A stretch of 55,045 bases of DNA from Xanthomonas bromi (GTDB lineage: Bacteria > Pseudomonadota > Gammaproteobacteria > Xanthomonadales > Xanthomonadaceae), in the NCBI RefSeq assembly GCF_900092025.1, contig NZ_FLTX01000055.1:1-55045 (forward strand), given 5' to 3'. The position numbers were made by a program, and so were the translations under genes. Of the stretch, positions 1 to 9,064 are shown piece after piece. The notes below the pieces were generated by a model, which did not search any database, was not told the DNA's origin, and was given only the letters and a program-made list of their open reading frames with translations. The first letter of the stretch is position 1. Each line of letters starts with the position of its first letter.

Positions 1-81
1 AGTTCTGAGGTCGGCAGCAGTGGCGGACCGGACTCTTCTGAGCGAAATCGAGGCCCAGGAAAGTTCGTCGATAAATCGCTT

Positions 82-110
82 GCAATTAGATCGTGCGCTA
101 TGTAAATTGC
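82..110. promoter_or_regulatory. Candidate OhrR operator ahead of ohrR
   Basis: An inverted repeat GCAATT (82-87) and AATTGC (105-110) flanks 17 bases and ends four bases before the ohrR ATG. OhrR proteins of the MarR family bind AT-rich inverted repeats of this kind and repress their own operon until oxidised by organic hydroperoxide. The half-sites and spacing are seen directly; OhrR binding here is inferred from position and family knowledge. No clear ribosome binding site lies between the repeat and the start codon. Confidence 0.5.
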
Positions 111-114
111 GCTC

Positions 115-576
115 ATGGACACCGCCACAGTCAACGCCGCCCGAACCAACGCGCTGCTGCAGCTCGATAACCAGCTGTGCTTTGCGCTGTATTCGGCCAA
201 CCTGGCGATGCACAAGCTCTACCGCGGGTTGCTGAAGGCACTGGACCTGACCTACCCGCAGTATCTGGTCATGCTGGTGTTGTGGGAGACCGACGAACGC
301 AGCGTGTCGGAGATCGGCGAGCGCCTGTATCTGGATTCGGCCACGCTGACGCCGTTGCTCAAGCGCCTGCAGGCGGCAGGGTTGGTCACCCGCACGCGTG
401 CGGCCAATGACGAGCGCCAGGTGATCATCGCGCTGACCGAGACCGGCCACGCATTGCGCAGCAAGGCAGGCGCGGTGCCGGAACAAGTGTTTTGTGCGTC
501 GGCTTGTTCGTTGGACGAACTGCGTCAACTCAAGCGGGAATTGGAGACGTTACGTTCCAGCCTCGGCGCCGGGTAG
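115..576 (+). CDS. ohrR: Organic hydroperoxide-sensing repressor OhrR (MarR family)
   Basis: A 153-residue winged-helix MarR-family protein. It has a cysteine at residue 22 in the N-terminal dimerisation helix ([10 protein letters not shown]) and C127 and C131 near the C-terminus. This matches two-cysteine OhrR of Xanthomonas, in which C22 is the peroxide-sensing cysteine and forms a disulfide with C127. Tyr36 and Tyr47, which line the sensing pocket in the family, are present. The DNA-binding helix and wing lie at about residues 60-105. The gene is followed 102 bp downstream by ohr in the same direction, the arrangement known from X. campestris, where ohr is made both with ohrR and alone. 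OhrR is expected to repress both genes. No Shine-Dalgarno is obvious, so the start rests on family length and C22 numbering. Confidence 0.93.
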   Translation: MDTATVNAARTNALLQLDNQLCFALYSANLAMHKLYRGLLKALDLTYPQYLVMLVLWETDERSVSEIGERLYLDSATLTPLLKRLQAAGLVTRTRAANDERQVIIALTETGHALRSKAGAVPEQVFCASACSLDELRQLKRELETLRSSLGAG

Positions 577-678
577 GTTCGCTCGCGCGCCATCATGTTG
601 TGCAGCATGTCGTACACGATTCAAGCGTCAACTCTTCAACCCCTCATGCGCCGACCGCGCTCACCCTGGAGTATCACC

Positions 679-1107
679 ATGGCCTCACCTGAAAAAATCC
701 TCTATACCGCCCACGCCACTGCAACCGGCGGCCGCGAAGGCCGTGCGGTGTCCTCGGACAAGGCGCTGGATGCCAAGCTGTCCACCCCGCGCGAACTGGG
801 TGGCGCCGGCGGCGATGGCACCAACCCGGAACAGCTGTTCGCAGCCGGGTACGCCGCCTGCTTCATCGGCGCGATGAAGGCCGTGGCCGCACAGGACAAG
901 CTCAAGCTGCCGGGCGAAGTAAGCATCGATAGCAGCGTCGGCATCGGCCAGATTCCGGGCGGCTTCGGCATCGCCGTGGAACTGCGCATTACCGTGCCGG
1001 GCATGGAGAAGGCCGAGCTGCAGACGCTGGTCGACAAGGCCCATCAGGTCTGCCCGTACTCCAATGCGACCCGCGGCAATATCGACGTGACCCTGACACT
1101 GGCGTAA
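679..1107 (+). CDS. ohr: Organic hydroperoxide resistance protein Ohr
   Basis: A 142-residue OsmC/Ohr-family thiol peroxidase that reduces fatty-acid and other organic hydroperoxides in the cytoplasm, using lipoylated proteins as electron donor in characterised members. The peroxidatic C61 sits in the FAAGYAACF motif and the resolving C125 in [10 protein letters not shown]. The supporting arginine (R19) and glutamate (E51) of the family are present. The ATG at 679 gives the normal family length and follows a CTGGAG ribosome site. An upstream in-frame ATG at 595 would add 28 atypical residues and was not chosen. It lies directly behind ohrR and is closed by a strong hairpin. Confidence 0.95.
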   Translation: MASPEKILYTAHATATGGREGRAVSSDKALDAKLSTPRELGGAGGDGTNPEQLFAAGYAACFIGAMKAVAAQDKLKLPGEVSIDSSVGIGQIPGGFGIAVELRITVPGMEKAELQTLVDKAHQVCPYSNATRGNIDVTLTLA

Positions 1108-1147
1108 TACAGGCCAGGCCTTGCTGCGCATTGCGCATCGCGGTAGC

Positions 1148-1181
1148 AACAACGGCCCGGCGCATGCGTCGGGCCGTTGTT
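1148..1181 (+). terminator. Rho-independent-type hairpin after ohr
   Basis: A perfect 12-bp stem (AACAACGGCCCG with its complement at 1170-1181) closes a 10-base loop 41 bp after the ohr stop codon. A short T-containing stretch (TTCGTTG) follows. It would end the ohrR-ohr transcript. The stem is seen directly; termination is inferred. Confidence 0.8.
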
Positions 1182-1346
1182 CGTTGTGGCGTGAGAAGGC
1201 TCCCGATTCGCGAACGCGCACTGCCGCGATGACGCGGCAGCGGCACACCGGCGTCGCCTGCGATTCCCCGCACCGCACAGAGCGCTTGCACCCTGTTGCG
1301 CAGCGCTAGCGCCGACCCACGCAGGCGTACCGCCAGATGCGCTGTT

Positions 1347-2150
1347 TCAGCGCGTCACCCTCGCCATGATGCTGCTGGAGGCCGGCGCATGCGCCGGCGC
1401 TGGATGCGTGTTGACTTCCAGCATCTGCAAGGGCTTGCCGTTGAAGCGGTACTCCAGCGCTTGCTGGACCGCGTAGAGCGCTTGTGCCTGCACGCACAGG
1501 GCGCGCGCCTGGGCTTCCAGCGCGCCGCTGCGGCCCTGCATCTGCCGGTCCATCTGCGCATCCAATTCTGCACCGCGGCGTTCCATCTGCGCGGTGCGTC
1601 CGGTCAACACCGTCCACAGCACGCTGCGGGTCAGGCTGCCGGCCAACTCTTCTGCGGCATGCTCGACGCTGGCTTCGAAGCGCGCGTTGAACGCTGCTTG
1701 CTCCCAGCGCCCGCGCCCGAGGCTGTCCCCCACTTGCGTCCGTGCGGCCGTGCGCAGCTGCTCGACCTTGCGCTGCTGGCGCGCGCTGCCAGACAGCACG
1801 TGCACCACCCCGGTCAGCGCGTCGAAGGTGATGTCGACCACCGACTGGGCGATGGACGTCACCGCCGGCATCAATGCGCGCGTGCGTTGCTCCAGCTCGC
1901 GCAGGCGCTGCGCGTCGGCGGCGCTGACAGGCTGCGGCTGGCGGTCCACGTTGAGCTCGCCACCATGGAAGAAGATTTCACGCGGCACGCCCTGCTTGCG
2001 GCGCAGCCAGATGCCGCCGCTGTCTGCCAGCACGTCGTAGGGGGTGCTGACATCGCACTGCTGCGCGGACAGCTGCGGGGTGCCGGTCTCGGCATGCGCA
2101 GCGCAGACCAGCAGCAGCAACAGCGGTGCGAGAAGAGCGGTGCCACGCAT
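1347..2150 (-). CDS. Exported DUF2884 (YggN-like) protein
   Basis: A 267-residue protein with an N-terminal signal peptide: MRGTALL, a run of leucines, then a cut after CAAHA near residue 20. The mature part has C33-type spacing, the segment GIWLRRKQG, and a long helical region rich in Arg, Gln and Glu (about 60-220). This matches the DUF2884/YggN family of periplasmic proteins of unknown function. The ATG at 2150 was chosen because it starts at the signal peptide; an upstream start at 2207 would place 19 residues before it. It stands alone between ohr and a small unrelated gene on the other strand. No catalytic motif was recognised. Confidence 0.7.
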   Translation of the reverse strand: MRGTALLAPLLLLLVCAAHAETGTPQLSAQQCDVSTPYDVLADSGGIWLRRKQGVPREIFFHGGELNVDRQPQPVSAADAQRLRELEQRTRALMPAVTSIAQSVVDITFDALTGVVHVLSGSARQQRKVEQLRTAARTQVGDSLGRGRWEQAAFNARFEASVEHAAEELAGSLTRSVLWTVLTGRTAQMERRGAELDAQMDRQMQGRSGALEAQARALCVQAQALYAVQQALEYRFNGKPLQMLEVNTHPAPAHAPASSSIMARVTR

Positions 2151-2369
2151 GGGGATGGCCTTGCAATCGGGGCCTGCAGCATTGCGCAGGGCCGACGCCG
2201 CCGTCATGGGGCGAAAGTCAGGGTGCCGCAGGTCGTGGTGGGAGATGGTGGCTGCGAAGCGTGAACCGGGTCCGGTATCGGCGCACTGACAGCTTTTAAA
2301 CGACTAGCTCACTTGATTCTCACAGCGTATGGTGTGAATTATGTTGCACAGCAGCATCGGAGCTCCGCA

Positions 2370-2786
2370 ATGCTCGACCCACGCATCGAAAAGGTAGACC
2401 TGGCGCTTACCGAGATTGCCCAGGACCCATCGGCAAAGATGGCGTTGTGGCAATGGGCGTGCCGCGAGATGCTGCACGAGACGCTGATCGGCATGCATCA
2501 GCTCTCGCACTTGGCCGGCATCGCCAGGCAGGTGGCCAACGACTGGCGCGAGCCGGTGGACGTCATCGCACCGGCGAAGCCCTATCTGGCCGCATCGGCG
2601 CTTGCCGATCGCCGTTTGCCGCAAGTACTCGACGGCCTGGGCAACACGCACGACGACAACGACCGTGCCACCCTGTGGCGGCTGCGTTACGCCAGCCTGA
2701 TCGCCTCGACAGTGCAAGGCATGCAGGCGCTGGCCGAAAAGCACCGCATCGACCGCCAAGAGGTGGCGACCGGTCAGTTGAACTAG
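2370..2786 (+). CDS. Conserved hypothetical protein, helical
   Basis: A 138-residue soluble protein without signal peptide or membrane segment. The composition and pattern (long amphipathic helices, for example KMALWQWACREMLHETLIGMH) suggest an all-helical fold. The ATG at 2370 follows a GGAGC ribosome site; an upstream ATG-like start at 2313 lacks this support. I do not recognise the family. It has no close same-strand neighbour, so context gives no hint of its role. Confidence 0.6.
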   Translation: MLDPRIEKVDLALTEIAQDPSAKMALWQWACREMLHETLIGMHQLSHLAGIARQVANDWREPVDVIAPAKPYLAASALADRRLPQVLDGLGNTHDDNDRATLWRLRYASLIASTVQGMQALAEKHRIDRQEVATGQLN

Positions 2787-3077
2787 CGGATAGCGTATCG
2801 CGCCGTGTGCAGTCTCGCGTGTTTTGCGGCGCGCAGTGATCCGGCGACGCGCTGCGATCGCGCTGGGGTTCCGATGACTGTCTAACGCGCGACAGGCATG
2901 ACTGCCGGGCGCTGCCGGATTGGCTTTGCGGTTGTTTCGATGTCTCGCGGAAGCGAGCGATGCGCACGATCGACCGCATGCTCTTCGCAGTGCCCATGAA
3001 CCAACGAAGTCGCGCCTAATTTAGCGCTTCAACAGTGACCTCAACGCTGAGCGGGTAACGAACTCGTTGTGAGCGGC

Positions 3078-3380
3078 TTAATGCCGAACGGCCGCATCTT
3101 CCAGATGCCGCCAGGCATGCCGCACGATCCAGCGCGCCTGATCCCAGGGCACCGACAGCATCGGCAGACAGTGATAATAGGCATCCTGCAGCACGCGGTA
3201 GAGCTGTGCTTCGGTTGCGCGCGGGTAGGCCAGGTAGATGTCGTAACCGAGGGCGAGCAGTCGGGCATAGTCGGCGAAGGCGTAACCGCCCAGATGCCCT
3301 TCGGCATGGACGTCGCGCCAATAAGCGATTTCAGCGTCGAGATTGGCGCCGCGGCGGGTCAAGACGGATGCGCTGTGCAT
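3078..3380 (-). CDS. Small conserved hypothetical protein
   Basis: A 100-residue protein beginning MHSASVLTRR, with a well-placed GGAG eight bases before the ATG at 3380. It is rich in aromatic residues and His/Trp in the second half (AYYHCLPMLSVPWDQARWIVRHAWRHLED). No signal peptide or membrane segment is visible. The reading frame is open much further upstream, but that part overlaps dkgB on the same strand in a different frame and is not likely coding. I do not recognise the family. It is 146 bp downstream of dkgB. Confidence 0.55.
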   Translation of the reverse strand: MHSASVLTRRGANLDAEIAYWRDVHAEGHLGGYAFADYARLLALGYDIYLAYPRATEAQLYRVLQDAYYHCLPMLSVPWDQARWIVRHAWRHLEDAAVRH

Positions 3381-3526
3381 GGATAGGGCTCCGGAATCGA
3401 GACTACCCCCCTGTGCTGCCACCGTAGCAGCGGCTGGCGCAGGCAGCCAGCGCGCGACGACGAGCGGTCGTCGCGGCTGTTGCTGCCATGCACCAGCGAT
3501 CCGGATGCATGGCGGAAACCAGGACC

Positions 3527-4330
3527 TCAATCCCAGTCGGGCGCGATCGCTTTCGGGTTGGCCAGGCGGTGCCCACGGTCGAGTGCGGCAATCTCGCCCA
3601 TGTCCTGCTCGGTCAGCTGCAGCGTCTGCGCCTTCAGGTTGCTTTCCAGATTCTCGCGCTTGGTCGAGGAAGGAATCACCGAGTATCCCTGCTGCAGTGC
3701 CCAAGCCAGGGTGACCTGTGCCGGGGTGGCGGCGTGACGTGCGGCAACCGCCTGGATCACCGGATCCTTGAGCACTTCGCCAACTGCCAGCGTCATATAC
3801 GATGTGACATGGATGCCTTGCTCGCGCAGGAAGTCGGTCAACGCACGATTCTGCAGATAGGGATGCACTTCGATCTGGTTGGTGGCGATGGCGTCGGCAC
3901 CCAGGATTTCGATGGCCTGCTTGGTCAGGGCGACGGTGAAGTTGGACACGCCGATCGCGCGGGTCAGGCCCTGCCGTTTGGCCTGCGCCAGCGCTTCCAG
4001 ATACTCGCGCATGGGCACCTGGTCGTTCGGCGACGGCCAATGGATCAATGTGAGGTCGACATAGTCGGTGCCGAGCTTGCGCAGGCTTTCCTGCAGGCTG
4101 GGCAGAAAGGCGCCGTCGCCGAACTTGTCGACCCAGATCTTGGTGGTCAGATATAGCTGATCGCGCGCAATGCCGGAGGCCGCGATCGCTTCGCCGACCT
4201 GCGCTTCATTGTCGTAAATCTGGGCGGTATCGATCGCGCGATAGCCAAGTTCGAGTGCATTGCGCACCGAGTCGATGACGACGTGGTCTTTGAGGCGAAA
4301 GGTGCCGAGGCCGAATGCGGGGACGGTCAT
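3527..4330 (-). CDS. dkgB: 2,5-diketo-D-gluconate reductase B (aldo-keto reductase)
   Basis: A 267-residue aldo-keto reductase, the same length as E. coli DkgB and very similar along its whole length ([57 protein letters not shown]). The catalytic tetrad is D34, Y39, K64 and H97. The family reduces 2,5-diketogluconate, methylglyoxal and other small aldehydes with NADPH in the cytoplasm. The ATG at 4330 gives the family start; a longer frame to 4456 overlaps the next gene and was rejected. It lies just after a CurA-like reductase and an aldo-keto reductase on the same strand, making a three-gene cluster of carbonyl or enone reductases. Confidence 0.9.
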   Translation of the reverse strand: MTVPAFGLGTFRLKDHVVIDSVRNALELGYRAIDTAQIYDNEAQVGEAIAASGIARDQLYLTTKIWVDKFGDGAFLPSLQESLRKLGTDYVDLTLIHWPSPNDQVPMREYLEALAQAKRQGLTRAIGVSNFTVALTKQAIEILGADAIATNQIEVHPYLQNRALTDFLREQGIHVTSYMTLAVGEVLKDPVIQAVAARHAATPAQVTLAWALQQGYSVIPSSTKRENLESNLKAQTLQLTEQDMGEIAALDRGHRLANPKAIAPDWD

Positions 4331-4403
4331 TGTGTTCCTTTGTGAATGGGGAATCGGGAATGGGAAATCGTGAGCGCGAAAGGCGTGCAAGGCGCCACGG
4401 ATT

Positions 4404-5435
4404 TCATTCGTCGAGGGCGACGACGGCTTTTCCGAAATTCTTGCCACGCAAAACATCGATCAGGCCCTGCGGAGCGCTGTCCAGGCCGTGCAGCACATGC
4501 TCGCGGTACTGGATCTTGTGCTCGCGCAGCCACTGGCCCATTTCGCGCAGGAAGGCAGGCATCAGGCGGATGAAATCGTGCTGGATGAAGCCGCGCACGG
4601 TGAGGCGGTTGCGCAGCACCTGGCCCATGAACTCCGGCAGGCGATCCGGGCCGGGCAGCGCTTGCCCACGGCTGTTGTAGGTCGCGATCACGCCGCACAC
4701 CGGGATGCGCGCGAAGTCGTTGAGCTGCGGCAATACCGCATCGAATACCTTGCCGCCGACGTTTTCGAAATAGATGTCGATGCCGTCGGGTGTCGCGGCG
4801 CGTAGCTGCTCGGCAAAATCGTCGGCGCGGTGATCCAGCGCCGCATCCACGCGTAACGTGTCGCGCAGGTAACGCACCTTTTCTTCGCCACCGGCAATGC
4901 CCACCACGCGCAGGCCTTGCAGGCGTGCCAGCTGTGCCACCGTGGCGCCGACCGGACCACTGGCGGCGGCCACCACCAACGTTTCGCCGGGCTGCGGCTT
5001 GCCGATTTCATGCAGGCCTGCATACGCAGTAAAGCCGGGCATGCCATACACGCCGAGCGCGGTGCTCAGCGGCAGGCTGTCGTCCTTGGGCAGCTTGCGT
5101 AACGGCGTTGTCGGGGTCAGCAGGCGATGCGTCTGCCAGCCGCCGGGCAGCACCAGCAGATCGCCAGGGTGATAGTCGGCGTGATTGGATTCGATGACCT
5201 CGCCCACGGTACCGCCTTCCATCACCGCGTCGATCGCCACCGGTGCGGCATAGGAGGGGCCTTCGTCCATGCGTCCACGCATGTACGGGTCCAGCGACAA
5301 GAAGCGGTTGCGGACCAGGATCTGGTCGTGTCCGGTCGGCGCGATGGCAACGTCTTCGATGCGGAAGTTGTCGGCGCTGGGTTCACCACGCGGACGCGAT
5401 GCCAGCACGATGCGGCGATTGGTGATGGATGTCAT
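4404..5435 (-). CDS. NADPH-dependent CurA/YncB-like medium-chain oxidoreductase
   Basis: A 343-residue zinc-independent medium-chain dehydrogenase/reductase of the family that includes E. coli CurA (YncB) and leukotriene B4 dehydrogenase. Visible features are the N-terminal LDPYMRGRM motif, the nucleotide-binding turn [18 protein letters not shown] (about 155-172) and [14 protein letters not shown]. These enzymes reduce the C=C bond of enones with NADPH. GAGGAA lies seven bases before the ATG at 5435. It is 73 bp upstream of dkgB and probably cotranscribed. The true substrate is not evident. Confidence 0.85.
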   Translation of the reverse strand: MTSITNRRIVLASRPRGEPSADNFRIEDVAIAPTGHDQILVRNRFLSLDPYMRGRMDEGPSYAAPVAIDAVMEGGTVGEVIESNHADYHPGDLLVLPGGWQTHRLLTPTTPLRKLPKDDSLPLSTALGVYGMPGFTAYAGLHEIGKPQPGETLVVAAASGPVGATVAQLARLQGLRVVGIAGGEEKVRYLRDTLRVDAALDHRADDFAEQLRAATPDGIDIYFENVGGKVFDAVLPQLNDFARIPVCGVIATYNSRGQALPGPDRLPEFMGQVLRNRLTVRGFIQHDFIRLMPAFLREMGQWLREHKIQYREHVLHGLDSAPQGLIDVLRGKNFGKAVVALDE

Positions 5436-5570
5436 GGGGAATTCCTCGCGAAGAGTCCGCGCGTGCGCGGTCGGATGCGCACAGCCGCCAGGGCGGCCAT
5501 GCGAAGGAGTGCCGTAGGAGGCGTATCAGGGCGCATGTTCGGGAAACAAGCGACATGCCCACGCGTTGCA

Positions 5571-6542
5571 TCACGCCGCTGCCGATGGCTCCGGCGCGCT
5601 GGCGCTGTCGAGCTGCGCAATCTGATCGCCACTCAGCGACACGTGCGCGGCTGCCAGCACGTCGTGCAGCTGGGTCACGCTGGTGGCGCTGACGATCGGT
5701 GCGGTCAGACTCGGGCGTGCGATCAGCCACGCCAGTGCGATCTGCGCAGGGGTGGCGTTGTGCGTGGCGGCCAGATCGTCCAGCGCCTGCAGGATGCGCA
5801 GCCCACGCGGGTTGACGTATTGCTTGACCACCGAGGCACCGCGCGCGCTGCTTTTGCCGGCATCGTCGGCGCTGCGATATTTGCCGGTGAGAAAGCCGCT
5901 GGCCAGCGAGTAGTAGCTGATCACGCCGAGTTCGCGCTCGCGCACCAACGGTTCGAGTTCGGCTTCGTAACCAGCGCGGTCGTAGAGGTTGTATTCCGGC
6001 TGCAGGCTTTCGTAACGCGGTAGCTTGTATTGCTCGGAAATATCTAGCGCATCGCGCAGGCGCGCAGCGCTGTAGTTGGACGCGCCGATCGCACGCACCT
6101 TGCCTTGTTCGATCAATCGGCCGAACGCAGCCAGCGTGGCTTCCAGCGGAATCGATTCGTCGTCTTCATGCGCCTGGTATAGATCGATCACATCGGTCTG
6201 CAGACGTTTCAACGAGTCTTCCACCGCCGCGGCGATGTTGTCCGGCGACAGGCCCGGGTGCTCGCTCCACTTGGCGACCTTGGTGGCGATCAGCACTTTG
6301 TCGCGTTTGCCGCTGCGCGCAAGCCAACGCCCGATGATGGTTTCCGATTCGCCACCGCGATTGCCAGGCACCCAGCCGGAATACCCATCGGCCGTGTCGA
6401 CCAGATTGAAGCCGGCATCCACGAACGCATCGAGCAACGCGAACGAGGTCGCCTCATCGGCGCTCCAGCCGAAGACATTGCCGCCGAAGACGATTGGTTG
6501 AACCTGCAGGCCGGAGCGGCCGAGTGCGCGGGATTGGGTCAT
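5571..6542 (-). CDS. Aldo/keto reductase
   Basis: A 323-residue aldo-keto reductase of the potassium-channel beta-subunit-like/YajO type. The tetrad is D49, Y54, K88 and H125 (in DTADGYS, ATKVAKW, QAHEDD). The C-terminal half carries IARPSLTAPIVSATSV, the NADPH phosphate-binding strand. AGGAG lies nine bases before the ATG at 6542. The C-terminus ends in an Ala/Pro-rich tail. The physiological substrate is unknown. It heads a run of three reductase genes on this strand. Confidence 0.85.
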   Translation of the reverse strand: MTQSRALGRSGLQVQPIVFGGNVFGWSADEATSFALLDAFVDAGFNLVDTADGYSGWVPGNRGGESETIIGRWLARSGKRDKVLIATKVAKWSEHPGLSPDNIAAAVEDSLKRLQTDVIDLYQAHEDDESIPLEATLAAFGRLIEQGKVRAIGASNYSAARLRDALDISEQYKLPRYESLQPEYNLYDRAGYEAELEPLVRERELGVISYYSLASGFLTGKYRSADDAGKSSARGASVVKQYVNPRGLRILQALDDLAATHNATPAQIALAWLIARPSLTAPIVSATSVTQLHDVLAAAHVSLSGDQIAQLDSASAPEPSAAA

Positions 6543-6774
6543 TGTGGATGCTCCTGTTTCGAACTGCGCTCAGGATAGTCACGCGTATCGATGTTGCGTG
6601 TGACATCTGTGTGGATTCAGCGTTCCGCCGATCGTCCTCGGTAGCTCACAGGATCTGAACATGTCGGCGGCAGACGATGCCGAAGCCCGCTTTGCACGAT
6701 GGTGCTTCGGGCACATGGCATGCCCCGGAGCACATGCTAGGCTCGCGCTACTTTTCCCGGAGGAGGGCGCTGCG

Positions 6775-7629
6775 ATGATCCGCAACAAGCTGGCGTGTGC
6801 ATGTGTGATGAGTGTGGTGGTGGCGATGAGCGTACCCGTGGCGATGGCCGTGAAGCCAGCCGATAGTGCGACGTTGCCGGCCCCGGACGCCGCGTTGCAG
6901 GCGGCCATCAACGGCAACTGGCGCGACCGCGTGTACGTGCAGCGCGATCAATATCGCCACCCTGGCCAGACGCTGGCGTTCTTCGGCATCAAGCCGACCC
7001 AGACCGTCATCGAGATCAGTCCGGGTGGCGGCTGGTATTCGGAAATCCTGGCGCCGTACCTGCGCGAGAAGGGCAAGTACGTTGCGGCAGTGGTCGACCC
7101 CGCATCGGCGCCCGAAGGTCGTAGCCGCGACTACGCACAGCGCGCGCGCGACGACCTGGAGAAAAAGTTCCAGGCCAAGCCGGAGGTCTATGGCAAGCCA
7201 TCGTTCGTGTCGTATGTGCCGAAGTCGCCCTCCTTCGGCGTGGACAACTCGGCCGACCTGGTGCTGACCTTCCGCAACGTGCACAACTGGCGCATGGCCG
7301 GCAATGCCGAAGCGATGTTTGCCGGCTTCTACAAGGTGCTCAAGCCCGGCGGCGTGCTCGGCGTGGTCGAACATCGCGCCAAGGCCGACGTGCCGGCCGA
7401 CGACAAGAGCGGCTATGTCGGCCAGGCGCAGGTGATCGCAATGGCGGAGGCAGCCGGTTTCACGCTGGTGAGCAAGAGCGAGCTCAACGCCAATCCGCGC
7501 GACACCAAGGATTATCCGGGCGGTGTGTGGACGCTGCCGCCGAGCAACAGTCATGACAAGGCCGACGACGCCAAGTACAAGGCTATCGGCGAAAGCGACC
7601 GCATGACCTTGAAGTTCGTCAAGCGCTGA
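6775..7629 (+). CDS. Exported methyltransferase-like protein (COG4798 type)
   Basis: A 284-residue protein with a signal peptide (MIRNKLACAC, then a hydrophobic run ending AMA near residue 25) and a class I SAM-dependent methyltransferase fold. Motif I is VIEISPGGGWYSEIL; a later segment has LKPGGVLGVVEHR. The family is annotated as predicted methyltransferase, yet the predicted export to the periplasm, where SAM is scarce, leaves the reaction unclear. The start at 6775 was chosen because GGAGGAGG lies about ten bases before it and the signal peptide begins there. It stands alone and is followed by a hairpin. Confidence 0.8.
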   Translation: MIRNKLACACVMSVVVAMSVPVAMAVKPADSATLPAPDAALQAAINGNWRDRVYVQRDQYRHPGQTLAFFGIKPTQTVIEISPGGGWYSEILAPYLREKGKYVAAVVDPASAPEGRSRDYAQRARDDLEKKFQAKPEVYGKPSFVSYVPKSPSFGVDNSADLVLTFRNVHNWRMAGNAEAMFAGFYKVLKPGGVLGVVEHRAKADVPADDKSGYVGQAQVIAMAEAAGFTLVSKSELNANPRDTKDYPGGVWTLPPSNSHDKADDAKYKAIGESDRMTLKFVKR

Positions 7630-7640
7630 CGCATGGCCCA

Positions 7641-7669
7641 CATGCCGGCGCGTTGCGCGTGCCGGCATG
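7641..7669 (+). terminator. Hairpin after the methyltransferase-like gene
   Basis: A 9-bp perfect stem, CATGCCGGC paired with GCCGGCATG, closes an 11-base loop 11 bp after the stop codon at 7629. There is no T-run after it, so it may act as a stabilising hairpin and not as a full terminator. Confidence 0.5.
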
Positions 7670-7722
7670 CGGGCATCTGGAGTCATTGGGGCTTGGGCAG
7701 CGCGTCGCGCAACAGGATTGGC

Positions 7723-8295
7723 ATGTTGGTGTTGTTGAACAAACCCTACGGCGTGCTGTCGCAATTCAGCGACCGCTCGCAGCCGCCCAAGCGCACGCTG
7801 GCCGAATTCGGCTTGCCGGCCGATGTGTATGCGGCAGGCCGGCTCGACCACGACAGCGAAGGCTTGTTGTTGCTGACCGACGATGGCGCATTGGCGCATC
7901 GGCTGACCGACCCGCGCCACAAGCGGCCCAAGACCTACTGGGTGCAGGTGGAAGGACAGCCGCACGCCGAGCAACTGCAGGCGTTGCGCGACGGGGTGGT
8001 GCTCAACGATGGTCCGACCCGGCCGGCACAGGTGCGCCGCCTCGATCCGGCACCGCAGCTCTGGCCGCGCGATCCACCGGTCCGCGTGCGCAAGACCGTG
8101 CCCGATGCCTGGCTGGAACTGCAGATCACCGAAGGCCGCAACCGGCAGGTGCGGCGCATGACCGCAGCGGTGGGCTTACCGACCTTGCGTTTGGTGCGCG
8201 TGGCCATCGGCGGCTGGCGGCTGGACACGCTCGCACCCGGGCAGTGGCGCATTGCAGACACGACCAGCGCGCGGCCGAGCCGGAGCCGCCGCTGA
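7723..8295 (+). CDS. rluE: 23S rRNA pseudouridine(2457) synthase RluE
   Basis: A 190-residue RsuA/RluB/E/F-family pseudouridine synthase. The catalytic aspartate lies in AAGRLDHDSEGLLLLT (about 37-52); the second signature is ITEGRNRQVRRMTAAVG. The protein lacks the N-terminal S4 domain, as RluE does, and opens directly with LLNKPYGVLSQFS. The start at 7723 follows CAGGA; a frame extending to 7633 would add 30 residues over the upstream hairpin and was rejected. It modifies one uridine of 23S rRNA. Confidence 0.9.
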   Translation: MLVLLNKPYGVLSQFSDRSQPPKRTLAEFGLPADVYAAGRLDHDSEGLLLLTDDGALAHRLTDPRHKRPKTYWVQVEGQPHAEQLQALRDGVVLNDGPTRPAQVRRLDPAPQLWPRDPPVRVRKTVPDAWLELQITEGRNRQVRRMTAAVGLPTLRLVRVAIGGWRLDTLAPGQWRIADTTSARPSRSRR

Positions 8296-8561
8296 GCGTG
8301 TGCATCTGCCGCGTGTGCGGCACGACGCGACACTGCATTGGCGTCTAGCAGCTAGCGCCACGATTCGTGGCTGGAAAAATGATCGCCTGGCTGTCGGGTG
8401 GGCTTGCCAGTGCTTTGACCTGGGACGTCCCAGGCCTGCATCACACCTCGTCTGCGCCATCCACGGCTAAAGGTTGCTCGGTCCGTTTGATGGTCGCCCT
8501 ATCGCATGACGCGCACGGCCCGCAGAGCGGATATCGCAATGGCGGACATCGATGCAGTGCG
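8296..8561. other. Intergenic region with a 16-bp perfect palindrome
   Basis: No convincing gene is seen between rluE and the terminator at 8582. The region holds one perfect palindrome, CCTGGGACGTCCCAGG (8419-8434), of the length of a dimeric regulator site, and a short inverted repeat around 8355-8370 (GCCACGA/TCGTGGC). The nearest gene starts do not lie close enough to assign it as an operator. Confidence 0.4.
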
Positions 8562-8581
8562 CTGCATGTATGGCAGAAACG

Positions 8582-8612
8582 ACAACGCCACGGCGTAAGG
8601 CCGTGGCGTTGT
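8582..8612 (-). terminator. Terminator hairpin for the small membrane protein gene
   Basis: A perfect 13-bp stem (8582-8594 with 8600-8612) and a 5-base loop, 21 bp beyond the stop codon of the minus-strand gene ending at 8633. On the minus strand the stem is followed by CGTTTCTG, a weak T-stretch. Confidence 0.75.
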
Positions 8613-8632
8613 GGGCCGCTTCGAGGGTTGGC

Positions 8633-9064
8633 TTATTCGATGCCGTCGCTCGGGGTCACGGCACCGCGACGCTGGTAGGCTGCGCGACGCGCATTGGCAT
8701 TGCCGGCATGTTCGCGATCCAGGCGATGCACATTGCTGCCGAGCACCTGCTGGTCACGCTGACGCTTGCGGTACACCGCGTAGCCGATCAGTCCCAGGCC
8801 TGCGACCGCCGCGGCAACCGTGACGGCCGGGTTGCGCTTGACCAGCTTGCCGGCAGCTTTGCCACCATTACGTACTGCACCGATTGCGGCGCCGCTCTTG
8901 AGCCATTCGCTCGCGCCCGGGCGGAAGTGACGCAGGCTGCTACCGGCATTGCGCGCCTGATCGCCCGCATTGGACGCGGCATGACGCAACTGGTCGCCTG
9001 CAGTGCCGGCCAGTTCCAGGGCACGCTCCAGGGCGCGTTCGGTGATCACAGTCAGCTTGCTCAT
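8633..9064 (-). CDS. Hypothetical protein with one membrane segment
   Basis: A 143-residue protein. The first 60 residues are helical and rich in Ala, Arg and Gln. A single hydrophobic segment (AVTVAAAVAGLGLIGYAVY, about 80-98) is followed by a basic stop-transfer region RKRQRDQQ. The layout recalls the ElaB/YqjD/DUF883 group of ribosome- and membrane-associated stationary-phase proteins, but sequence similarity was not established. AAAGGAAA precedes the ATG at 9064. It is a single gene closed by a strong hairpin. Confidence 0.65.
   Translation of the reverse strand: MSKLTVITERALERALELAGTAGDQLRHAASNAGDQARNAGSSLRHFRPGASEWLKSGAAIGAVRNGGKAAGKLVKRNPAVTVAAAVAGLGLIGYAVYRKRQRDQQVLGSNVHRLDREHAGNANARRAAYQRRGAVTPSDGIE

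Noticed and set aside
1296..2264. A 322-codon open frame opposite the DUF2884 gene
   Set aside because: No ribosome site or domain; the minus strand has a signal peptide and family match.
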